A DNA stretch of 64,000 bases from Mesorhizobium sp. WSM3860 (GTDB lineage: Bacteria > Pseudomonadota > Alphaproteobacteria > Rhizobiales > Rhizobiaceae), in NCBI RefSeq assembly GCF_002294995.1, contig NZ_NSGF01000014.1:106015-170014 (forward strand), written 5' to 3'. The position numbers were made by a program, and so were the translations under genes. Positions 58,653 through 64,000 of the stretch are shown piece by piece. The notes below the pieces were generated by a model that was not told the DNA's origin, ran no database searches, and saw nothing but the letters and a program-made list of their open reading frames with translations. Position 1 is the first letter of the stretch; each line of letters opens with the position of its first letter.

Positions 58653-59366
58653 ATGAGCGGCACGGTCTGGTCGAGATTCTTCTGGTCGGACTGGGAGTCG
58701 GATCCGAACCTGCGCCTCTGCTCGCTGGCCGCCCAGGGCCTGTGGATGCGGATGCTCTGCATTGCCGCAGCGCATCAGCCGGTCGGCTATGTCGCGATCG
58801 CCGGCAAGGGGCTGGATGAGTCAGCGCTCGCCCGCCTCGCCGGCTGCTCCGAGGCGGAGCTAGCGGCGCTGCTTGCCGAGCTCGAGCAGAACGGTGTCTT
58901 CTCGCGCGACCGCCAGGGCCGGATTTATTCCCGGCGCATGATCGCCGATGCCCGCAAGGCCCGCGCGGCGCGCCGCAACGGCCTCAAGGGCGGCAATCCA
59001 AGTCTCTCGAAAGAAAGCGCTTTTTCACCTTCGGATAAGCCATGGGTAAAGGCCGAAGATAAGGGGGAGGATAAACCCCAGAGTCCAGAAGCCAAGAGTC
59101 CAGAATCCAAGAATCCAATAGCCATAGATCCATCGGGAGAAAACGCCCTGGCGTTTTCTTCCCGGGCTGCCGCTCCGCGGCAAAAGAACGAGAAATCAGT
59201 TTCGGGCCGTTCAGACGGAGCCGGACAGAACTGGCAGCGCCGCAAGACGCATGTCGATGCCGCCAACGCAATCATCGAGGAGATCAATGACCGCAGCCGA
59301 ATTGCAGCAGGCGGCGAAGGCGCTGGCCGCGATGTTCAGTTGCTTCCCGCAATCCGCGCTCGCTGA
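58653..59366 (+). CDS. Phage-type replication-like protein
   Basis: This 237-residue protein starts at ATG 58653 right after a repeat. The N-terminal part (SGTVWSRFFWSDWESDPNLR, CSLAAQGLWMRMLCIAAAHQ, GLDESALARLAGCSEAELAA) is the winged-helix-like start of phage replication/DnaT-type proteins of Rhizobiales. The middle is a low-complexity Ser/Lys/Pro linker. The C-terminus overlaps the next gene by 80 bases in another frame. The role in replication is inferred from pattern and place. Confidence 0.65.
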   Translation: MSGTVWSRFFWSDWESDPNLRLCSLAAQGLWMRMLCIAAAHQPVGYVAIAGKGLDESALARLAGCSEAELAALLAELEQNGVFSRDRQGRIYSRRMIADARKARAARRNGLKGGNPSLSKESAFSPSDKPWVKAEDKGEDKPQSPEAKSPESKNPIAIDPSGENALAFSSRAAAPRQKNEKSVSGRSDGAGQNWQRRKTHVDAANAIIEEINDRSRIAAGGEGAGRDVQLLPAIRAR

Positions 59367-59592
59367 TGCCGAGATGCAGCTGCGCGGCTATCTCGCCGCC
59401 GTGCAGGATGCCGAGCTTCAAGACGTGCAAGCCGCGATCCAGCGCTTCATCCGCGGCGAGGCCAAGGTCGACAACGCCCAGTTCTGCCCGTCCAGCGCCC
59501 AGCTTTCGATCGAGGTGCGGGAGAGAAGGCTAATGCGGGAGCTGCTGGCGAAGCGGGGGGCGCAGTCATGTGTGAAGCTGGTGAAGGTATAG
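59287..59592 (+). CDS. Hypothetical protein of the phage-like cluster
   Basis: ATG 59287 has GAGGAG upstream and gives 101 residues, overlapping the previous gene. It is helical (TAAELQQAAKALAAMFSCFP, AEMQLRGYLAAVQDAELQDV, AIQRFIRGEAKVDNAQFCPS). This pattern (replication-loader or inhibitor-sized) is common after replication genes in rhizobial prophages. Family not recognised. Confidence 0.7.
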   Translation: MTAAELQQAAKALAAMFSCFPQSALADAEMQLRGYLAAVQDAELQDVQAAIQRFIRGEAKVDNAQFCPSSAQLSIEVRERRLMRELLAKRGAQSCVKLVKV

Positions 59593-59620
59593 GCGCCGGC
59601 TAATTTCGAAACGCCGGCGG

Positions 59621-59671
59621 GACAGCCCCCTCTGTCCTACCGGACATCTCCCCCCACAAGGGGGGAGATCA
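59621..59671 (-). repeat. Intergenic palindromic repeat, inverted
   Basis: CCCCCTCTGTCCTACCGG then ACATCTCCCCCCACAAGGGG. GCTTTCGCCAAGAT follows, the companion motif in reverse with one change. Confidence 0.85.
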
Positions 59672-59726
59672 GCCTTCGCCACCGCTTTCGCCAAGATCGC
59701 AGGTAGGAGCGGGGGCGCCCAAGCTG

Positions 59727-59775
59727 CCAATCTCCCCGCAAGTGGGGGAGATGCCCGGCAGGGCAGAGGGGGGCG
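59727..59775 (+). repeat. Intergenic palindromic repeat
   Basis: CCAATCTCCCCGCAAGTGGG then GGAGATGCCCGGCAGGGCAG and AGGGGGG. It makes an inverted pair with the copy at 59621. Confidence 0.85.
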
Positions 59776-59832
59776 CGAAGGAACTCAGCCTCTCCCGTTG
59801 GCCCACAGCCACCCACAACCAAGGACCCAGCC

Positions 59833-60432
59833 ATGCCCCGGAAAGCCTCGAAAAAACCCCAACCCCCAAAGCTCCCCAAGGGCGAGGCCGAGCAGGTGCG
59901 CATCCGCCGCGAGATCGGCCATGATTTCGCGCTGAAGCAAGACCCATTCGGCCGCCAGCGCCTCACCGCCGGCACGGCGGAGGCGCGCCGCGTCTACGAG
60001 GTGTCGAACGGCGGCTACACCTCGACCGGCGGCATCGTGCGCCTGCGCAATGTCGATCCGCTGGTCGGCATCACCTCGCTCAGCCGCCAGCAGCGCGAGG
60101 CCGGCCAGCGTTTTCGCGACGATTTCGAGCGCGCCAAGCGCCAGGGCCTGCAGCCGCAATCCTGGAGCGAGCGCGTCGACGGCGGCCGCGTCGGCGGCGG
60201 CGTCCCCGACCGCGTGCTGTCAGCCGGCCGGGCGCATGCCCGCACGGCGGCAGCGCTTGCCCACTGGGAGGTGGCGGAAGTGGTGCGCAAGATCTGCCTC
60301 GAAGGCCAGTCGGTGAAGGCCATCGCCGAACGCAGCGGCGACGGCCGCGACGTGGTGGTCAAGCTGCTGAAGGTCGGGCTGGATCTGCTGGCGGTGCATT
60401 ATGGGATGATGATGGGGAGAAAGGTGGGGTGA
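59833..60432 (+). CDS. DUF6456-like DNA-binding protein of the phage-like cluster
   Basis: This 199-residue protein has a basic start (PRKASKKPQPPKLPKGEAEQ), a middle region LSRQQREAGQRFRDDFERAK that resembles DUF6456, and a C-terminal helix-turn-helix-like part (LEGQSVKAIAERSGDGRDVV, VKLLKVGLDLLAVHYGMMMG). It may be a regulator or small terminase-like protein. The similarity is from memory of the pattern. Confidence 0.7.
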   Translation: MPRKASKKPQPPKLPKGEAEQVRIRREIGHDFALKQDPFGRQRLTAGTAEARRVYEVSNGGYTSTGGIVRLRNVDPLVGITSLSRQQREAGQRFRDDFERAKRQGLQPQSWSERVDGGRVGGGVPDRVLSAGRAHARTAAALAHWEVAEVVRKICLEGQSVKAIAERSGDGRDVVVKLLKVGLDLLAVHYGMMMGRKVG

Positions 60433-60503
60433 GTGGAAAACGATGTGCCTAGCTTGCGCCGGATCGAAAGCTGCTTATGTGACTATGCAGCTGGAGTGAC
60501 TGA

Positions 60504-60671
60504 ATGCGTTTCATTAGACTTGTTTTCGGTTCAATGATGTTCATGATCGGCGTCGCTGCAGTAATTGCGACCGTGTTTAGCGCCCATCCTATTCTCAACA
60601 CCGCAATGTTGATGACACTGCTGTTTGTGCTTAAGGCCGCCTTGGGGCATCTAAAATCGAGCTGGCAATGA
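60504..60671 (+). CDS. Small two-helix membrane protein (55 residues)
   Basis: ATG 60504 has GGAG eight bases upstream. The product MRFIRLVFGSMMFMIGVAAV continues with IATVF, a short polar turn (SAHPILN) and a second hydrophobic stretch (TAMLMTLLFVLKAALG). Two membrane helices are likely. Its base composition is lower in GC than the genes around it. Family not recognised. Confidence 0.55.
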   Translation: MRFIRLVFGSMMFMIGVAAVIATVFSAHPILNTAMLMTLLFVLKAALGHLKSSWQ

Positions 60672-60779
60672 CCGTTGATCCAGACTCATTGCCGGATTGA
60701 AGATGACCCGGCCAGCCGACCACGACCAACTCGCTTCGCAGTGAGTCATCCAGTCTAGAAGAGGCGCTTTGAACAGCCA

Positions 60780-61009
60780 ATGAAATACGCCGACGGAAAC
60801 CTTGCCAGGCTTGGCGACCGCGTTTTCCTCGGGAAGGGAACGAGGGAACGGTGGTCTGCTCGCTCGATACGGACGAATACTCGGAAGAGTATCCGCGAGA
60901 AGTCCTCGGCTACCTGAAAGAGGGAGTCATGATCCTGTCCGAGAAAGCAGGACTGATCCACTATGTACAGCCCGAGACCGGCATGCGGCTGCTCGAGAGG
61001 AAGAAATGA
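60780..61009 (+). pseudogene. Small hypothetical protein, frameshifted
   Basis: ATG 60780 reads MKYADGNLARLGDRVFLGKG, then the frame turns to unrelated sequence. One frame over, the reading continues NEGTVVCSLDTDEYSEEYPR, EVLGYLKEGVMILSEKAGLI and HYVQPETGMRLLERKK with a stop at 61009. Loss of one base near 60838-60840 restores a single protein of about 76 residues resembling small proteins with a GDRVxLGxGxxGTVV start and an SLDTDEYSEEYP centre. Sequencing error remains possible. Confidence 0.65.
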
Positions 61010-61166
61010 GGCTTGCGCCGCCGCCCGATCCGGCAGCAAAAAATCGCATGGATTGCTGAGGAACTGAGAAGCGGCTGATAGGGATGAAACTCAACCGCTT
61101 GGCGTGAAGCGGTGAATCAAGTTCTGATCCGCGCGAAGTCCCAAATCGCAGACACCGGCGCTGCCC

Positions 61167-61217
61167 CTCATCCGCCTGCCGGCACCTTCTCCCCGTATAG
61201 TGACGGGGAGAAGGGGC
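61167..61217 (+). repeat. Intergenic repeat, CCTTCTCCCCGT type
   Basis: GCCTGCCGGCACCTTCTCCC then CGTATAGTGACGGGGAGAAG GGGC-type stem. A second subtype, with TATAGTGA in the loop. It forms an inverted pair with 61272-61330. The gap 61010-61388 holds nothing else. Confidence 0.8.
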
Positions 61218-61271
61218 TTGCCGCAATGCCGCGCCTCTTCTGCCGCGTTGGCGATTGGCGAAAGCGGCGAT

Positions 61272-61330
61272 GACAGCCCCTTTCTCCCCGTCACTATACG
61301 GGGGAAATGCCCGGCAGGGCAATGAGGGGC
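61272..61330 (-). repeat. Intergenic repeat, inverted partner
   Basis: CCCCTTTCTCCCCGTCACTA then TACGGGGGAAATGCCCGGCA. The two copies can pair as a long imperfect hairpin. GATTGGCGAAAGC lies just before it. Confidence 0.8.
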
Positions 61331-61388
61331 GGCGCCGACCAGCGACAGTTATCGATGCGTTCGTTTGAGTGGTTTCGGCAGGCAAGCC

Positions 61389-62657
61389 TCAGCCACCTTT
61401 CTTCAGCGGCTTTGGCCCATCTTCGTCAGGCGCCCCCTCCCACCCAAACACGCTCCGCCCTCCCAGCAGATGCGACTGGTCCATCTCGCCGGCGACGATC
61501 TCCTTCAGGCTCGGTCCGGTCACATAGCGCTCCATCCGGCGTGACTCGCCGTCCAGCCGCTTGAGCGCCTGCAGCTCTTCGTCCCGCCCGAGCTTCGCTT
61601 TGCCCACCGCCGATTTCAGCACCGAGATCGTCTCGTCATAGACTTTTAGCGGCACCGGGAAGGGGTGGCGGTCCTTGCCGCCGTGGGCGAGCGAGAAGCG
61701 CGCCGGGTCGGAGAAGCGGTAGGGCGCGCCGTGCACCACTTCGGAGACCATGGCGAGCGCGCGCACCGTGCGCGGGCCGACGCCGGGAACCAGCAGCAGC
61801 TCGGGGAAATCCTTCGGACCGTTTTCTATTGCCGCGGAAATATTGCCATGCAGCCGGCGCATGACGATGTCGCTCTCACGCACGTCGTGATGCGCGGGCA
61901 TGACGAGGTTGGGCAGCAGCGGCTGCGCCGCGGGGTCCGGCGGCGGGGCCGGCTCCAGCACGGCAAGCTCGGTCAAGATCTTCTCCGGGCTCATCGTCTT
62001 CAAGAGCGCGATCTGGCCGCCGCGCGCTTTCTCGGCGCGATGGTCGGTGAGGTTGACGATCTCGCCTTGGCGTTCGCCCTCGATCGCCGCATGCGGCTGG
62101 TCGACGAAGCTTTTGAGCCCCTCCGAAAGCCAGTGATAGCGGCGTGCCTGGCGGGCGTCGCCGTTCATGCCCTGCTGAACCACCACCCAGCGCCCGTCAT
62201 CGCTGACGATGAAGCCGTGCAGGTAGAGATCGTAGCCGTCCTGCACGGCGGCGCTATCGACCTTGGCGACCAGCCGGCTGGCGGTGGCGAGAGCTTGGCC
62301 GTCGAGACCGACATGGTCGCCGATCGCCAGCAGCTCGCCCGGCGTCTTGCGCGAATGCGCGCCGCGCCCGCCGCAGACATGAATGCCAAGCTCGCCGGCC
62401 ATCGGGTTGAGCCCCCGTTTCAGCGCCCCGATGACGGAAGTGGTGATGCCGGAAGAATGCCAGTCCATGCCCATCACGGCCCCGAAAGACTGGAACCAGA
62501 AGGGATGCGCCAGGCGCCGCAAAAGCTCGTCGCGGCCGTAGTGGTGGATGATGGCTTCGCACAGCACCGCGCCGAGCTTCGTCATGCGATCGCCCAGCCA
62601 CTTCGGGACCCGCCCGCCATGCAGCGGCAGGTCGGCGCTGCCGCTTCGCTGCGTCAC
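61389..62657 (-). CDS. DUF763 protein
   Basis: The start is GTG 62657 with AAGGGGAAG upstream; the product is 422 residues. The DUF763 pattern is clear: ADLPLHGGRVPKWLGDRMTK, FGAVMGMDWHSSGITTSVIG, HVCGGRGAHSRKTPGELLAI and a helix-hairpin-helix LLLVPGVGPRTVRALAMVSE near residue 290. The HhH part suggests DNA binding. The family is found in archaea and bacteria and has no established function. It stands alone between repeats. Confidence 0.92.
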   Translation of the reverse strand: MTQRSGSADLPLHGGRVPKWLGDRMTKLGAVLCEAIIHHYGRDELLRRLAHPFWFQSFGAVMGMDWHSSGITTSVIGALKRGLNPMAGELGIHVCGGRGAHSRKTPGELLAIGDHVGLDGQALATASRLVAKVDSAAVQDGYDLYLHGFIVSDDGRWVVVQQGMNGDARQARRYHWLSEGLKSFVDQPHAAIEGERQGEIVNLTDHRAEKARGGQIALLKTMSPEKILTELAVLEPAPPPDPAAQPLLPNLVMPAHHDVRESDIVMRRLHGNISAAIENGPKDFPELLLVPGVGPRTVRALAMVSEVVHGAPYRFSDPARFSLAHGGKDRHPFPVPLKVYDETISVLKSAVGKAKLGRDEELQALKRLDGESRRMERYVTGPSLKEIVAGEMDQSHLLGGRSVFGWEGAPDEDGPKPLKKGG

Positions 62658-62867
62658 GTTGCTTCCCCTTATGAATGCCGGCTTCTAGATGGCGTTTTGG
62701 CGGGAATTTGCAAGGCGCAGCCGCAGCCAATGTCCGGCCGTGTCGGTAACGCCAAACCCGCACGCGTTCCAGCACCCGGCGGTGATGGTGCCAGTACCCT
62801 CACCCACTTCACGTGGCAGTGGCGGACGTCGCCCGCATGCAACGGGCGCGGGATGTGGAGACGGACA

Positions 62868-62910
62868 CACCCCGGCGACATCTCCCTCGACGAAGGGGAG
62901 ATGTCGCCGG
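62868..62910. repeat. Short palindromic repeat (GGCGACATCTCCC type)
   Basis: CCGGCGACATCTCCCTCGAC then GAAGGGGAGATGTCGCCGG: near-perfect inverted halves. It ends 17 bases past the end of the next gene and could serve as a terminator for either side. Confidence 0.75.
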
Positions 62911-62927
62911 TCTTGGGCGCTGGTCGG

Positions 62928-63245
62928 TCAGCGCCGGCAGATGCGGATCTTTTCGATGACGCGGTGGTGATGGCGCCAGTGCTTCACGATCTTGATCCGG
63001 CAATTATCGCGATAATACCGGTTATGATGGCGCACCACATAACGCTCGCGATAGGGAGTGTAGTAGTCGTCACCGTAGACGTGCCGGTAATAGCGGTGAG
63101 GGTAATACCCGCCATGGTAGTCACCATAGTAATCGCCGTAGCTAGGGCCGACGCCGATGCCGAACTCAACACTGCCGGCACTCGCCGGCGCGATCGCAAA
63201 CGCCGAGGCGATGGCGATCATCGAAGCAAGCAGAAGCTTTTTCAT
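62928..63245 (-). CDS. Secreted Tyr/His/Gly-rich protein
   Basis: ATG 63245 has AGGAGG upstream and gives 105 residues. A Sec signal (KLLLASMIAIASAFAIAPAS) leads to a Tyr/Gly/Asp region (SYGDYYGDYHGGYYPHRYYR) and a His/Arg/Tyr region (YVVRHHNRYYRDNCRIKIVK, HWRHHHRVIEKIRICRR) with two Cys. It may bind metal or polymer. An exact EcfG consensus precedes it, so stress control is likely. Confidence 0.8.
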   Translation of the reverse strand: MKKLLLASMIAIASAFAIAPASAGSVEFGIGVGPSYGDYYGDYHGGYYPHRYYRHVYGDDYYTPYRERYVVRHHNRYYRDNCRIKIVKHWRHHHRVIEKIRICRR

Positions 63246-63286
63246 CGCTGCCTCCTGAGGTTCGATGGTTGCCCCTTCGAGGCACA

Positions 63287-63312
63287 AACGGTTTCGAGAC
63301 GGGTGGTGTTCC
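63287..63312 (-). promoter_or_regulatory. EcfG-type general stress promoter
   Basis: GGAAC (63312-63308), 17 bases, CGTT (63290-63287) on the minus strand, 42 bases before the start at 63245. Confidence 0.7.
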
Positions 63313-63528
63313 GAGAAAGTTAGGCGGCGATCCTGGGCCCAGCAAGGAGCGAAGCGGCCCCGAAGCTGTCGATCTTCGCCCTTGTGGGGGAGATCACGCT
63401 ATCCTTCGCCCCGCTGTCTTCGATCTTCGGAGTCGCCATATCGCCACCTGCTGTCGCCGCTCAGCGCGTGCGCGTTCTGCGTCATCGTCTATGCAACGTC
63501 CAGCCAATCCCAACCGCAGGAGCCTGCC

Positions 63529-63882
63529 ATGACCAAGCCTACCATCCTGAAATTCGGCCCCGTCGAGCATGGCGATGGCGGCGATCTGCCGGGCTGGATC
63601 GCGGTCGAGGGGTCCCCGACCATGCAGACGGCCGTCCAGCACACCAGCGAGGACGGCAAGGTGATGTCCGGCACCTGGCGCGCTTCGCCCGGCACCTATC
63701 ACGCCACCTACACCGACTATGAATTCGTCCACATGATCGCCGGCCGCATCCTCATCACGCCCGACGGCGGCGAGCCGGTCGAGGTCGGCCCCGGCGACGC
63801 CTTCGTGGTCGAAGCCGATTTCAGGGGCACCTGGAAGATCCTCGAGCCGGTGACCAAGCATTTTGTGGTTGTGATGGGGTAG
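63529..63882 (+). CDS. Cupin-domain protein (DUF861 type)
   Basis: ATG 63529 follows GCAGGAG and gives 117 residues. It is a single small cupin: TWRASPGTYHATYTDYEFVH, MIAGRILITPDGGEPVEVGP and GDAFVVEADFRGTWKILEPV match the two cupin motifs, the second without the usual His. It is of the DUF861/(S)-ureidoglycine aminohydrolase-like group. Substrate unknown. Confidence 0.88.
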   Translation: MTKPTILKFGPVEHGDGGDLPGWIAVEGSPTMQTAVQHTSEDGKVMSGTWRASPGTYHATYTDYEFVHMIAGRILITPDGGEPVEVGPGDAFVVEADFRGTWKILEPVTKHFVVVMG

Positions 63883-63887
63883 GGCGC

Positions 63888-63923
63888 CTTTCTCCCCCCT
63901 CGAGGGGGAGATGTCGCCGAAGG
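63888..63923 (+). repeat. Intergenic palindromic repeat, cut off
   Basis: CTCCCCCCTCGAGGGGGAGA then TGTCGCCGAAGG, as in the copy at 58462, but the expected CGACAGAGGGGG is replaced by TGTCCGAACCGGATAG. Confidence 0.75.
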
Positions 63924-64000
63924 TGTCCGAACCGGATAGATAGGTAACAGAATGGACCGATTAGATGGGTGACAGTTTTCTCGCCAGCCGGGAGGACCGG
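63924..64000. other. Possible left end of an inserted element at the window edge
   Basis: Sequence after the broken repeat contains two similar units, GATAGGTAACAG and GATGGGTGACAG, about 20 bases apart, and a GGGAGG near the end. It could be the end of an insertion sequence that split the repeat. No transposase frame is visible in the bases available. Confidence 0.3.

Noticed and set aside
57656..60432. Complete prophage
   Set aside because: No integrase, capsid, terminase or attachment site is in the window; it is at most a control/replication remnant.
61665..63323. Plus-strand 552-codon ORF opposite DUF763 and the Tyr-rich protein
   Set aside because: It spans two oppositely coded genes and a repeat and has no domain pattern.

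Overview
The window looks like chromosomal DNA of a Mesorhizobium-type member of the Rhizobiales. The GC content is high and the genes are alphaproteobacterial in kind: GcrA, DUF1236, DUF982, DUF2934, ExoX-like and GlxA-type proteins, and frc-like and pot-like ABC transporters. Intergenic gaps carry many copies of a palindromic repeat built on CTCCCCC..GGGGGAGATGTCCGGCAGGACAGAGGGGGG. No rRNA, tRNA or CRISPR array was seen. The genus is an inference from gene content.

Region 1 (1-14.9 kb) is metabolic. It holds two GlxA-type regulators (one cut by the left edge), a trimethylamine-dehydrogenase-like flavoenzyme, an orphan peptide-type binding protein, a GntR regulator and a complete pot-type ABC transporter (6.5-10.5 kb, minus strand). 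A HAD hydrolase, a DMT exporter, a LysR regulator and a DHFR-like reductase follow. The flavoenzyme and regulators suggest uptake and breakdown of an N-methylated amine or betaine, but the substrate is not shown.

Region 2 (14.9-19.6 kb) is a type I secretion operon: an RTX-GH16 glycanase followed by its ABC and HlyD-type exporter parts, similar to the rhizobial ExsH/PrsDE arrangement. A ProC-like enzyme, an SDR lacking the usual Tyr and Lys, a patatin and an SRPBCC protein come next.

Region 3 (24-31.5 kb) is a sugar or sugar-acid operon: GntR regulator, enolase-superfamily dehydratase, frcBCA-like ABC importer, SDR dehydrogenase and aldose epimerase. A divergent SMP-30 lactonase is broken by a frameshift. 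Together they would make a non-phosphorylative pathway (epimerase, dehydrogenase, lactonase, dehydratase).

Region 4 (31.5-47 kb) holds a DUF559 gene between inverted repeats, dinB, TadE/TadG-like envelope proteins, an ExoX-like protein, three DUF1236 proteins and many small proteins. Several small genes are preceded by GGAAC-N16/17-CGTT, the consensus of the alphaproteobacterial general stress sigma factor EcfG. This points to an envelope/stress island.

Region 5 (47-56 kb) holds a GSU2403-type nucleotidyltransferase under a double palindrome, a 1494-residue TPR protein, a decayed TPR paralogue and a DUF2167 membrane protein. Region 6 (56-61 kb) is phage-like: S24 repressor, divergent carph-isopro Cro-like protein, GcrA-type protein with an in-frame repeat insertion, replication-like proteins and DUF6456-like protein. 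DUF763, a secreted Tyr/Gly-rich protein and a cupin close the window. At the right edge one repeat copy is interrupted, perhaps by a mobile element.
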